DNA of 64,000 nt from Leptospira saintgironsiae (GTDB taxonomy: Bacteria; Spirochaetota; Leptospiria; Leptospirales; Leptospiraceae). The stretch spans positions 124,001-188,000 of the forward strand of contig NZ_NPDR01000004.1 in the NCBI RefSeq assembly GCF_002811765.1, read 5' to 3'. A program made the position numbers and the translations under genes. Numbering within the stretch: position 1 is the stretch's first letter; each line of letters opens with the position of its first letter. Below, piece by piece: positions 27,576 to 37,048 of the stretch. The notes below the pieces were generated by a model. The model ran no database searches. It saw nothing but the letters and a program-made list of their open reading frames with translations, and had not been told where the DNA came from.

Positions 27576-28517
27576 GTGAAAATCAAAAGAATCATTTTTT
27601 TATTTATCTCTTTCGGGATACTATCCGCTTGCGCAGTTACTTCCAATCGCTCCGTTCTGGTAAATAAAGGAACTCCGGTAGATATCCGAGATATAAATTC
27701 TTCTGACAAAGGGCCGATCGTTCTTAAAAAAATTATCGCTGCGGATTGGTTGGCAGACCGTGAGGGTTTGATCAATTTAAAGGATCAAAAGGCCGTTGCT
27801 GCGGGATTACAATCTGGTAAGGAATCGATCCAAATTTATTTTTATGTAATAGATCATCCTAAGTTCGGCAGATATGTAATAGATACCGGACTTGGAGATA
27901 TATTTCGCAAAGATAAAAAAGAATGGCCCGTTTCAAGCATAGTCGCTTCTCAGATGAATCTAGGCGAGATGAAGATCCATACTACGAGTAAGGAATGGCT
28001 GCAAAAAGAGTCAAAAAAAGTAGAAGGTATCTTCATTACTCATTTGCATTTAGATCATATTTTGGGCACTCGAGATTTTCCAGTAGGAACCACGGTGTAT
28101 ACTGGACAGAACGAACCGGGAGATTCTCGTTTTCTGCATCTTTTTGTACAAGGAAGTACGGATTCGTTACTCGGGCATGATACTATCCTTTCCGAATTAA
28201 ACTTCTTGGGAAAAGACAGTGCTCCAATTAAATTTTTAGATTTCTTTGGCGATCAATCTTTTTATATAGTTTCCGTTCCGGGGCACACAGAAGGTAGCAT
28301 TGCATTTTTGATAAAATCTACTAATGGAGTCCAACTAGTTACAGGGGATACTTGTCATACTAGCTGGGGTTGGCTTAATAACGTTACTCCAGGAGTTTAT
28401 ACCAAGGATTTGGAAAGGAATAAAATGAGTCTCGATTTGTTGCAGAGTGTAGCGACTAAGTTTCCAAAAATTATTATCCATCCAGGTCACCAAAGTATTC
28501 CTACACCTGCTAAATAG
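27576..28517 (+). CDS. metallo-beta-lactamase fold hydrolase, putative lipoprotein
   Basis: A 313-residue protein from a GTG start with a lipoprotein leader (FLFISFGILSACAVTSN). The metal-binding motif is ITHLHLDHILGT, with further ligands in VPGHTEGSIAFL, GDTCHTSWGW and IIIHPGHQSIP. The arrangement resembles the N-acyl homoserine lactonase / AttM-type MBL group, but the substrate cannot be inferred safely. Confidence 0.88.
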   Translation: MKIKRIIFLFISFGILSACAVTSNRSVLVNKGTPVDIRDINSSDKGPIVLKKIIAADWLADREGLINLKDQKAVAAGLQSGKESIQIYFYVIDHPKFGRYVIDTGLGDIFRKDKKEWPVSSIVASQMNLGEMKIHTTSKEWLQKESKKVEGIFITHLHLDHILGTRDFPVGTTVYTGQNEPGDSRFLHLFVQGSTDSLLGHDTILSELNFLGKDSAPIKFLDFFGDQSFYIVSVPGHTEGSIAFLIKSTNGVQLVTGDTCHTSWGWLNNVTPGVYTKDLERNKMSLDLLQSVATKFPKIIIHPGHQSIPTPAK

Positions 28518-28521
28518 ATTC

Positions 28522-28929
28522 TTACTTGCGATACTCGAGATGAGTTGGAGTGCACTGAGGCAAAACGAAACGCGCTTCTAAATAAGCTAATGCTAGTAGG
28601 TAAATACCTTCAAGCAATAGAGCTGCGGTTCCGATATAGGTGGCTTCTTCCTGTAGTCTCCATGCTTGGGTAAAACATTGCAAACCCCAAAGTGAATTTG
28701 CTATAATCAATATGAGAACAAACACACGATTCAGAATTCCTTTTCTAAACTGTAATAGAAGAATTCCGGAATAGGAACCGTATATCAAATTCGCAAAACC
28801 TTCTATTCGAGTGAAACTTTCGCTCCAGCCAGTTAGGTTTGAAAGAAGGGAATAGAAAAGTAGGACGAATATTCCTACGATTAACGCGCCGGAAGAATCG
28901 AGTGTAAGAAAAAATCGAGCTTGTTTCAT
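28522..28929 (-). CDS. small four-helix membrane protein
   Basis: A 135-residue protein with four hydrophobic segments (for example ALIVGIFVLLFYSLLSNLTG; NRVFVLILIIANSLWGLQCF). No known motif. The start overlaps the stop of the preceding minus-strand membrane protein (ATGA), so the two are a coupled pair. Confidence 0.6.
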   Translation of the reverse strand: MKQARFFLTLDSSGALIVGIFVLLFYSLLSNLTGWSESFTRIEGFANLIYGSYSGILLLQFRKGILNRVFVLILIIANSLWGLQCFTQAWRLQEEATYIGTAALLLEGIYLLALAYLEARFVLPQCTPTHLEYRK

Positions 28930-29321
28930 TTATAAAATAGTAATAGTACAAACATTAAAACTTGTATCGTAATTAGTGAAGATATAGATTCGAAAATCCA
29001 TAACTTCAGATGTTTACCTTTCCAAATTACATCTATAGAACTGGATGTAAATATAAATCCGAACCATAGAATGAAAGCAATGGATTGGCCATGAGCTTTG
29101 TTTTGTAAGCTCATATATTGTAAAATCAATGAGATAGAAAATGCTGTGGCCAGAAAAACGCAGAAGTTCAAAAATATTCGGACCCCAAGATTTTTCTTCT
29201 CCTCTTGTGTAGGAAGATTCAGAAATTTTGAAAGGCCGAAGTAAAGTGGGCCGCTAAAAAGAAATGCACAAATAAATCCAGCTATTCCTGAAACGATTGG
29301 TGCTACTACACTTTGTATCAT
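28926..29321 (-). CDS. small membrane protein, possibly DUF1761-like
   Basis: A 131-residue protein with four hydrophobic segments, starting MIQSVVAPIVSGIAGFICAF. Size and layout (a Gly-rich first helix, SGPLYFGLSKFL, later NKAHGQSIAFILWFGFIF) resemble the DUF1761 family, but with low certainty. Divergent from the TetR gene, separated by 317 bp that hold two strong inverted repeats. Confidence 0.6.
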   Translation of the reverse strand: MIQSVVAPIVSGIAGFICAFLFSGPLYFGLSKFLNLPTQEEKKNLGVRIFLNFCVFLATAFSISLILQYMSLQNKAHGQSIAFILWFGFIFTSSSIDVIWKGKHLKLWIFESISSLITIQVLMFVLLLFYK

Positions 29322-29414
29322 GAGGTTTCTCCTGATTAAAACAATTGAGGCAAATATTTATCCAACTTTGCTTTCTAATGTAAACAAATTTTGGAATCCA
29401 AATTCCATACCGGC

Positions 29415-29436
29415 CCCCACCCAAAGTAGGGTGGGG
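29415..29436. repeat. GC-rich perfect hairpin
   Basis: CCCCACCC and GGGTGGGG form a perfect 8-bp stem around AAAGTA. There is no immediate T-run on either strand, so it is not a typical terminator. It may be part of an intergenic repeat family. Confidence 0.5.
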
Positions 29437-29545
29437 CACCCTTTTACAACAAAATCCCACTGCGACAGCAATGAGCGCTCGGTCCGAACGTTTGCCCAAT
29501 ATCCCTTAAAGGGCGCCTTCTTTGCTGTTTTTGAATTATGTAGTT

Positions 29546-29578
29546 AGTATAAAATTGTAGTAACTACAATTTTATACT
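29546..29578. promoter_or_regulatory. long palindromic operator upstream of tetR-monooxygenase operon
   Basis: Two perfect 16-bp arms, AGTATAAAATTGTAGT and ACTACAATTTTATACT, separated by one base. It lies 60 bp before the TetR gene in a divergent intergenic region, the position expected for the operator of a dimeric TetR-family repressor. Confidence 0.7.
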
Positions 29579-29638
29579 TGATATTGTTTTCTCCCTGGCC
29601 ACAATCAATATAGATCTCGGTCAGAGGAGCAAATTCGA

Positions 29639-30193
29639 ATGGGATTACGTGAGGCAAAGAAGGCTAAAACTCGGAAGCTTATTTCAGATATTGCTCGTGA
29701 TCTATTTATAGAAAAAGGCTACGATACGGTGACTATTATTGAAATCGCCGAAAAAGCAGAAGTTGCTGTTACTACACTTTTCAATTATTTTCCGACCAAA
29801 GAGTCTCTCATTTTCGATCTTGAGGATGAGATAGATGCGGATATTTTAAAGGCGATTAAAGAACGAAAGAAGGGCCAATCCATTCTGGATGCTCTTTATC
29901 AGTATTTTTTCTCGAGCAAGTTATTCAATCCACCAGATAAAAAGACCTTCTCCGGATTTGGGAAACTTATCAGATCTTCTCCTGAACTTACTTCTTATCT
30001 TCGTGGGTTATGGGCTCGTTATGAAAATTCTTTGGCTAAAGAAATCCAAAATGATTCCGGTGTGAATAAGATGGAAGCTGAATGTATTGCTAAGTTGATC
30101 TTAGAAGGTGTGAGTTTTGCGTGTAATTCACCTTCGCCAAAGGATGTATTAAATCTCACGTTTAAAGTTTTGAAGAATGGGTGGAATAAATGA
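29639..30193 (+). CDS. TetR-family transcriptional regulator
   Basis: A 184-residue regulator with an N-terminal helix-turn-helix (GYDTVTIIEIAEKAEVAVTT followed by LFNYFPTKESLIF) and a variable ligand-binding domain. It overlaps the following monooxygenase gene by four bases (ATGA). The palindrome at 29546-29578 is its probable operator, giving an autoregulated unit. The likely inducer is the monooxygenase substrate, perhaps an aromatic or polyketide-type compound (inference). Confidence 0.92.
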   Translation: MGLREAKKAKTRKLISDIARDLFIEKGYDTVTIIEIAEKAEVAVTTLFNYFPTKESLIFDLEDEIDADILKAIKERKKGQSILDALYQYFFSSKLFNPPDKKTFSGFGKLIRSSPELTSYLRGLWARYENSLAKEIQNDSGVNKMEAECIAKLILEGVSFACNSPSPKDVLNLTFKVLKNGWNK

Positions 30194-31716
30194 AACAAGA
30201 CCAACCACACGATGTTATTATTTCCGGAGCGGGTCCTGTCGGACTTTTTTTGGCCTGTGAACTTGCATTAGCAAAATGCAAAGTTCTTATATTGGAAAAA
30301 GCAGAGAGTCCTCAGTCTCCATTCAAACAACTCCCTTTTGGAGTACGCGGACTTTCTACTCCTAGTATTGAGGCTCTTTATCGGAGAGGATTATTAGAAG
30401 AACTTGAAATACATAAACGTCTTAAAAATCCTCATGCAAATACTATTCAACAAGGGCCGCGTCGTCAGGTAGGGCATTTTGCAGGTATTCCATTTCATGA
30501 AGGTAATATTGATACTTCAAAATGGAAACATCGGTTAGAAAGTTCTACTGAAACAAATTTGATCTCTGAAATGCAAGAGATGGAAACTATACTGACTCGC
30601 CGTGCAGAAGCGCTTGGTGTAGAGATAAAGAGAGGTCTTCCATTGACTTCTTTTCATCAAACGAATGAAGGAGTGACTGTTCAATCTGGCAATCAATCTT
30701 TCCAAGGCCAATGGCTTGTAGGTTGCGATGGAGCTCGAAGTGTTGTTCGTAAATCCGGAGGTTTTGAATTTGCAGGTACTGATCCTGAGTTTACTGGCTA
30801 TTCTACCAAAGTTGATATAGTCGATCCGGAGAAGCTGAGTACAGGAAGAAATATAACTGAAAGAGGGATGTATTTACAATCACAGCCAGGCTTTATCGTG
30901 CTTCAGGATTTTGATTCTGGAGAATTTCATAGTTCGGAAAAACCAATTACCTTGGAACATGTGCAGGATGTCCTACGCCGTATCTCAAACACGGATGTGA
31001 CTATCAGCGCACTTCATTTCGCAACTACTTGGACTGACAGAGCAAGACAGGCCACAAGCTATCGAAATGGAAGGGTACTTTTAGCGGGAGATGCAGCTCA
31101 TATTCATTCTCCTTTAGGAGGGCAAGGACTTAACCTTGGTTTGGGGGATGCTATGAATCTTGGGTGGAAACTTGCTGCAACCATTCATAATAAGGCGCCA
31201 GAAGATTTATTGGACACTTATTTTAGGGAAAGACATCCGATTGGTGCGCAGGTTTTAGATTGGTCACGAGCTCAGGTTATGATCATGAAGCCAAATCCAC
31301 AGGCTCAGGCTTTGAACTCAATTATGCGAGATCTTATGGAAACTCGTGACGCTGCTACTTATATGGCTGCAAGAGTTTGGGGAATTTTCACACATTATGA
31401 TTTGGGTGATTCTCATCCTCTAGTGGGTTATAGTGTTCCGAACTTTGAGCTTGAGGATGGTAGAAGGATCGGTGAATATATGCTGGATGGCCAAGGAATA
31501 CTTCTCGATTTTGAATCAAAAACTTCTCTTAAAACCTTGGCAAATGAGTATGGAGATAGGATAAAATATGTTTCCGGTCGGGCGAAAGAGCAGTTGGCCT
31601 TGAGTGCAGCGCTGATCCGTCCAGATGGAATTATCGCCTGGGCTTCCGATAACGAACCTGACGAACAATCTTTTAGACAATCTGCTTCTAAATGGTTTAC
31701 TCAATTTATTTCTTGA
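30190..31716 (+). CDS. FAD-dependent aromatic-type monooxygenase
   Basis: A 508-residue class A flavin monooxygenase. FAD-binding Rossmann motif VIISGAGPVGLFLACELALA, the DG motif GCDGARSVVRKSGG and the second FAD motif VLLAGDAAHIHSPLGGQGLN are all present. The ~100-residue C-terminal thioredoxin-like tail places it with PgaE/RdmE/MhpA-type hydroxylases. It is coupled to tetR, suggesting an inducible detoxification or catabolic step. An AACAGAACG/CGTTCTGTT hairpin with a T-run follows 20 bases after the stop. Confidence 0.9.
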   Translation: MKQDQPHDVIISGAGPVGLFLACELALAKCKVLILEKAESPQSPFKQLPFGVRGLSTPSIEALYRRGLLEELEIHKRLKNPHANTIQQGPRRQVGHFAGIPFHEGNIDTSKWKHRLESSTETNLISEMQEMETILTRRAEALGVEIKRGLPLTSFHQTNEGVTVQSGNQSFQGQWLVGCDGARSVVRKSGGFEFAGTDPEFTGYSTKVDIVDPEKLSTGRNITERGMYLQSQPGFIVLQDFDSGEFHSSEKPITLEHVQDVLRRISNTDVTISALHFATTWTDRARQATSYRNGRVLLAGDAAHIHSPLGGQGLNLGLGDAMNLGWKLAATIHNKAPEDLLDTYFRERHPIGAQVLDWSRAQVMIMKPNPQAQALNSIMRDLMETRDAATYMAARVWGIFTHYDLGDSHPLVGYSVPNFELEDGRRIGEYMLDGQGILLDFESKTSLKTLANEYGDRIKYVSGRAKEQLALSAALIRPDGIIAWASDNEPDEQSFRQSASKWFTQFIS

Positions 31717-31736
31717 AATTAGAAGTAGAAAACATT

Positions 31737-31760
31737 AACAGAACGAACGTTCTGTTTTTT
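31737..31760 (+). terminator. terminator-like hairpin / possible operator with CGAACGTTC core
   Basis: AACAGAACG-AA-CGTTCTGTT followed by TTTT. It can serve as terminator of the monooxygenase gene, but the loop is only two bases unless the inner pairs open, and the same CGAACGTTC core occurs upstream of the lipase. A regulator site for the acyl-CoA dehydrogenase at 31919 is therefore equally possible. Confidence 0.55.
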
Positions 31761-31918
31761 ATATGCATTCCTATCGCCAAAATCTAGGAAAATAACGAGA
31801 TTTCCAAGAATTCTGTCCCATTAGGGCTAAAATGAACGTTTAATCAGCCATGTTTTTCTTGATTGAATCGACCCCGGCGAAAAATTAGGACTAGAAACTC
31901 TCGTAAGAAGGGAAAAGA

Positions 31919-33082
<1,164 letters not shown>

Positions 33083-33110
33083 GAATTTTCTAATATTGCA
33101 AAGCTTTAAG

Positions 33111-33137
33111 AAGGCGTCGGTTTCCGGCGCCTTTTTT
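33111..33137 (+). terminator. Rho-independent terminator after acyl-CoA dehydrogenase
   Basis: AAGGCGTCGG / CCGGCGCCTT stem (one G-U pair) with a TTT loop and a TTTTTT tail. The tail overlaps the stop codon of the convergent Crp/Fnr gene. Confidence 0.9.
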
Positions 33138-33726
33138 ATTTTCTCTTAGCTCTGATCCTGCTTAAAGATACTGGTGTGATGCCCAGATAAGAAGCGATAT
33201 GATATTGAGGAATAAGTTCTTCTATATCGGGTCTGGATTTTAAAAGCAGATCGTATCTTTCTTCTGCGCTTAAAGCCAAGAGTTCATATTCTCTTCTTGC
33301 TTTTTTTAAGAATAAGTTTTCGGCAAAAATCCTGCCCAATCTTTCCCATGCGATGTCTTGTGAGAATAGTTTTCTGAATTCTGAAAACTTTGCGACCGCA
33401 AGTTCACAATCAGTGATAGCTCTGATATTACAGGTAGAAGGTTGTTCTGTAAGTAGATCGAAATAAGATCCTGTAAAGTCTCCCGGAAAATTGAAACTTT
33501 TGATGTACTCATTTCCTTGGTCAGTGAGATAATATTCTCTCAAAACTCCTGAGAATACGAATGCAAATTCTGTGGGCTTGGCTCCTTGTTTAATTAGAAA
33601 ATCTCCGTATTCTAATTTGCGGATCGTATATAGTTGTTCTGATTTTTTCCAGACTTCTTTTGGGATGGGGGAGACCTGGTTCACGGTTTGGTAAATTTTA
33701 TCCCAAGGATGATCTTTTTGATCCAT
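33136..33726 (-). CDS. Crp/Fnr-family regulator
   Basis: A 196-residue protein with a cyclic-nucleotide-binding-like beta-roll (KLEYGDFLIKQGAKPTEFAF; GEF segment replaced by GDFTGSYFDLLTEQPSTCNI) and a C-terminal winged helix (PDIEELIPQYHIASYLGITPVSLSRIRAKRK). No cysteine cluster as in Fnr. The phosphate-binding RAI/TACEL pattern reads IRAITDCELAV, so cyclic nucleotide binding is uncertain. A CCGTTAACGG palindrome lies just upstream of its start. Confidence 0.88.
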   Translation of the reverse strand: MDQKDHPWDKIYQTVNQVSPIPKEVWKKSEQLYTIRKLEYGDFLIKQGAKPTEFAFVFSGVLREYYLTDQGNEYIKSFNFPGDFTGSYFDLLTEQPSTCNIRAITDCELAVAKFSEFRKLFSQDIAWERLGRIFAENLFLKKARREYELLALSAEERYDLLLKSRPDIEELIPQYHIASYLGITPVSLSRIRAKRK

Positions 33727-33733
33727 ACAATTC

Positions 33734-33743
33734 CCGTTAACGG
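33734..33743. promoter_or_regulatory. CCGTTAACGG palindrome upstream of crp/fnr-like gene
   Basis: A perfect 10-bp palindrome eight bases upstream of the start codon of the regulator at 33726. It could be an autoregulatory site. Confidence 0.3.
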
Positions 33744-33808
33744 ATTTCTAAAGAAAGTCCGCAAACGGAAATTTTACAAATCTAATTATTGGAGAAATCC
33801 AAAAACAT

Positions 33809-34714
33809 TTAGATAGAATCCAAAAAGGGAAGGGTAACCTTTAGAAACTCACGAGGATTTTCTGCGAAAGGTACATGCCCTGTCTTCAGATATGCCAGTT
33901 TAGAGCCTTTGACTTTTTCGTGAAGTCTAAGCGCGAGTTTTGGATCTATAACAGGATCATATTCTCCCCATACGATCAATGTGGGCGCCTGGATCTGAGA
34001 GACTTTTTCTCTTAGATCATGTCTTTCATCCAAGAAACTTTTCCAAATAGAAGCGTTCACTTCCTTTGCGCCTTCTACATCTTCTCTTTCTTTGATCCTT
34101 GTCAGAATGGATTCTGTGTATTTGTTTCTGATCTTTATATAATGATTCGGGAAAAAATTCCAAACGAGTCCAGTAAACCAAACCTTAGATTTTAATCCTG
34201 CAAAACTTTTAGTGATCCAGTCCGGATTATTTAAGCCGCCTGAGTCTACGATCACGAGACCTTTTACAAGATTCGGCTTTTTCAGGGCGAGATTCATGGA
34301 AGCGAATCCCCCAAGTGAGTTTCCGATAAAGATCCCGCCTTCTGGAGCAAGTTGCGCAACAAGATCCGGTAATATTTCTGCATATTCAACTGCAGAAGCT
34401 GAGGTCGCAGGTTGCGGATTTTCAGATAATCCATGGCCTGGCCAATCCAGAGAAATGACTTTATATTTTTCTGATAAACTTGGAAGAATGGATTCAAAAT
34501 CATTATGATCATGGCCGGCAGAATGGAGTAGGAAAATCGGCTTTCCTTTTCCTTCTATCCAATAAGCTATCTTTCCTAACTTAGAAGTATAATATCCGCT
34601 TGGTAATTTTGGCGATATAGTTCTGTTTTCTAAAACTGTTTCCATCTTCTCTCCTCCGCTGCAATGAATGAGTAACAAACCAAATAATAGGCTTGTTGTT
34701 AGTATTCGTTTCAT
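33809..34714 (-). CDS. alpha/beta hydrolase, putative lipoprotein
   Basis: A 301-residue protein with a lipoprotein leader (TSLLFGLLLIHCSGGEK, Cys at about 19). Hydrolase motifs: IFLLHSAGHDHNDFES, DWPGHGLSENPQP, nucleophile GNSLGGFASMN, acid in LIVWGEYDPVIDP and His in LKTGHVPFAENP. All three catalytic residues are in place. It should act in the periplasm or at the cell surface; substrate unknown. Confidence 0.87.
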   Translation of the reverse strand: MKRILTTSLLFGLLLIHCSGGEKMETVLENRTISPKLPSGYYTSKLGKIAYWIEGKGKPIFLLHSAGHDHNDFESILPSLSEKYKVISLDWPGHGLSENPQPATSASAVEYAEILPDLVAQLAPEGGIFIGNSLGGFASMNLALKKPNLVKGLVIVDSGGLNNPDWITKSFAGLKSKVWFTGLVWNFFPNHYIKIRNKYTESILTRIKEREDVEGAKEVNASIWKSFLDERHDLREKVSQIQAPTLIVWGEYDPVIDPKLALRLHEKVKGSKLAYLKTGHVPFAENPREFLKVTLPFLDSI

Positions 34715-34803
34715 GCTTGGATCTTCTCTTAAAGACGAGGCGAAGTCAAGAAAGGAGAAGAAGAACTGCGGATAAGTAGATTATCCTATGTTAATTGTTT
34801 TTC

Positions 34804-34848
34804 ATAGTCGCCGCGAAAGCGAGGCGGCTTCAGGAGCAAAGTGACTAT
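34804..34848. repeat. short dispersed palindromic repeat, copy 2, overlapping a stop codon
   Basis: A 45-bp unit bounded by ATAGTC (34804-34809) and GACTAT (34843-34848), with inner GCCGC/GCGGC arms and GGCTTCAGGAGC, the reverse complement of the core in copy 1. Its right end supplies the TAG stop of the minus-strand sigma factor gene (34845-34847). Confidence 0.65.
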
Positions 34849-35840
34849 CTTACGATTGCCCATTTTACTAATTTCGCCACTGGGTTTAACCATTTTGCGA
34901 CCTTCTTACGATAGGTATGAGGGAATAATAAAAAGTTCTCCAAAGGAAAGATCAGTCCTTCTTCAATCAGTTTATGTTTGTTCTCCATCGATTTCAATTT
35001 ATCCGGATTGAGGACTGAGTAAATTTTAGAAATTCCATCTTCATCTATAAGGAAACTTTGCAGATAAGCAGGTTGATCATTATAATAGCCGATCAATGTT
35101 TCTGCACCATTTACCATTCCAAAATAAAAATCCAAGGTGTGTTTGAGTTTATTACTTCCTGTTCGGATGAAGAAATGAGAAGCCCTTTCTTGACCAATGA
35201 TCGGGATCCTGGCGGCATTTACTTTTCCTCCACCATCAGACCAAAGAACTATCTCCTCTTTTAAGAAAGGAACGAGCAATTCCGGTTTTCCTTTGGAAGA
35301 AGCGAGTAAAAAATCACGGAAGATCTTTTTCCTTTTTTCGGAAGGAGCATCATACTTTTTACGATCTGATTTGAGTGATTCTTTGGCTCGTTTTAGGATC
35401 TGCCTACAATTCTCCTGATTTTTTCCTACAACCTGGGAAATAGAGTCATAGCTCATTTCAAAACTTTCTCTGAGTAAGAATACTGCTCTTTCAATTGGAT
35501 TCAGTTTTTCTAATAGATGTAAAAATGCCAAATCTAATGTTTCTGGATCAGGTTGTTCTTCCATAGGTTCCGGAGCCAATGGCTCCGGTAACCAAGGACC
35601 TATATAAGTTTCTCTTTTTCTTTTTGCTTTTCTTAAAGAGTCCAGGGAGAGTCTGGCTGCAACCGCGGATAAGAATGCTTTTGGAGATCTGATCTTTTCT
35701 TCTTTGGATTTTTCCCATCTCAGAAAAGTCTCCTGCACTATATCCTCGGCTTCTACCACACTCCCTGTCATCTTATAGGCGATCCCAAAGACCAAACCTT
35801 TGTTTTCTATAAATTGATCTAGTCTTTCTTGGGGATTCAT
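34845..35840 (-). CDS. ECF41-family sigma factor
   Basis: A 331-residue ECF sigma factor. Region 2 (about 15-75, EAEDIVQETFLRWEKSKEEK) and region 4 (about 110-160, YDSISQVVGKNQENCRQILK) are followed by a ~160-residue SnoaL-like extension. Three ECF41 hallmarks are present: WLPEPL (83-88) in the linker, DGGGK (202-206) and NPDKL (278-282). In ECF41 proteins the extension replaces the anti-sigma factor and tunes activity from within. It is translationally coupled (ATGA) to the upstream oxidoreductase, which fits the oxidoreductase/epimerase/decarboxylase genes usually next to ECF41. Confidence 0.93.
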   Translation of the reverse strand: MNPQERLDQFIENKGLVFGIAYKMTGSVVEAEDIVQETFLRWEKSKEEKIRSPKAFLSAVAARLSLDSLRKAKRKRETYIGPWLPEPLAPEPMEEQPDPETLDLAFLHLLEKLNPIERAVFLLRESFEMSYDSISQVVGKNQENCRQILKRAKESLKSDRKKYDAPSEKRKKIFRDFLLASSKGKPELLVPFLKEEIVLWSDGGGKVNAARIPIIGQERASHFFIRTGSNKLKHTLDFYFGMVNGAETLIGYYNDQPAYLQSFLIDEDGISKIYSVLNPDKLKSMENKHKLIEEGLIFPLENFLLFPHTYRKKVAKWLNPVAKLVKWAIVR

Positions 35841-37024
35841 TTTTCTGCCGTCGCTAATCTGTCATTTTGTTTGACTGAAGTTTTTTCTTTAGGTTGAGGG
35901 ATCGCATAAAAATCGAAATATTTTTCAGCCTTAAATGAGAAGACTGTGAATTTACAGATAAGTTCTTTCACGAAGGCTCCCACTCTTCCAGTCCAAAATT
36001 TTTCCTTGGGACTATCATCATAGTTTAAGAATTGGAATAGTCCTTCTTTTCTTCCTAAACTTACACAACGTCCCACATATGCCAGTTCGAAAGGTTTTTG
36101 TCCTATTGCAGATTTACTTCCAATTAGGTTAGAGATCCTTTCCCCCATATAAATTCCCATCGGAAGAGCTGTAGCGCAGGCCATTCTTAAGTAAGAATAT
36201 TCTTCACCAGGGATTTTTACTGCGTCTCCTGCTCCGATTATATTGGAATATTCAGGAACCTGCATGTACTCATTCAAATACACCTGACCTATCTTATTTG
36301 ATTCCAGTCCTGAATTTTTTCCCAGATCAGAGGCGACGAGTCCTGCAGAGATTACGCAATAATCGTGAAGGACTTGGGTTCCACTAGAAGTTTTGATCTT
36401 ATCTTCTAATAGATATTCTCCTCTTTCCCCTTCTATCAGATTTACTTTTAGGTTTTTCAGGACTTCTTTCATGTAGAGAACTGCATTTGAAGAGAAATTT
36501 TTCCCGATCTTATCCGAATCCAAAAGTGTTATTTTTGCAAAAGGATAATTTTCTGCGAGTTCAGTTGCTACTTCTATCCCTGAAAGTCCACCACCTAATA
36601 CAGTAATTTTTGCATCAGAATGATTGATTAATTCTTTTCTCAATCGTTCCGAATCTTGGAAACTTGCCACCGAGAAATAATTTAACCCTTTGGTGCTTGG
36701 ATCTCCCGCTCTCATTCCCGCAGTGTAACCTAGGTAATCGTATTCAAAGATGCTCCCATCATTTAAGAGTATTTTGTTCTCTTTTGGAAAAATTTTTTCG
36801 ACTCTTTGGATGATCAGATTTACCTTCGAATTTAATAAATTTCGGATCTGGAAATCTTTTCCTTTGGTTCCTGCAATTACTTGGTGGTTTCTGATCTTTT
36901 CTCTAAAGATCGGTTCTGCAGTGATTAAGGTAATTTCTACCTCGGAATTTTTGCGTGCTAATCTGTTTGCCGCTGCGATTCCTGCGTAACCTCCACCAAC
37001 GATTAATACCTTCTTCTTTGACAT
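35837..37024 (-). CDS. FAD-dependent NAD(P)H oxidoreductase (type II NADH dehydrogenase-like)
   Basis: A 395-residue pyridine nucleotide-disulphide oxidoreductase family protein: FAD motif KKVLIVGGGYAGIAAANRLA, NAD motif ITVLGGGLSGIEVATELAEN, and the FAD-closing NIIGAGDAVKIPG. It resembles NDH-2/AIF-type dehydrogenases without a redox Cys pair. I chose ATG 37024, preceded at 5 nt by GGAGG; a longer frame has no such site. It is the partner gene of the ECF41 sigma factor and has an ECF41-type promoter 25-51 bp upstream. Confidence 0.9.
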   Translation of the reverse strand: MSKKKVLIVGGGYAGIAAANRLARKNSEVEITLITAEPIFREKIRNHQVIAGTKGKDFQIRNLLNSKVNLIIQRVEKIFPKENKILLNDGSIFEYDYLGYTAGMRAGDPSTKGLNYFSVASFQDSERLRKELINHSDAKITVLGGGLSGIEVATELAENYPFAKITLLDSDKIGKNFSSNAVLYMKEVLKNLKVNLIEGERGEYLLEDKIKTSSGTQVLHDYCVISAGLVASDLGKNSGLESNKIGQVYLNEYMQVPEYSNIIGAGDAVKIPGEEYSYLRMACATALPMGIYMGERISNLIGSKSAIGQKPFELAYVGRCVSLGRKEGLFQFLNYDDSPKEKFWTGRVGAFVKELICKFTVFSFKAEKYFDFYAIPQPKEKTSVKQNDRLATAEK

Positions 37025-37048
37025 AGTTGCCTCCGGTTCTATAAGCAA

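Larger units (their letters stand above)
29322..29638. other. 317-bp divergent intergenic region with hairpin and operator
   Basis: No gene is seen. It holds a GC-rich hairpin at 29415-29436, CCCTTAAAGGG at 29503-29513 and the long palindrome at 29546-29578. The block 29405-29520 is more GC-rich than its surroundings. Confidence 0.6.
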
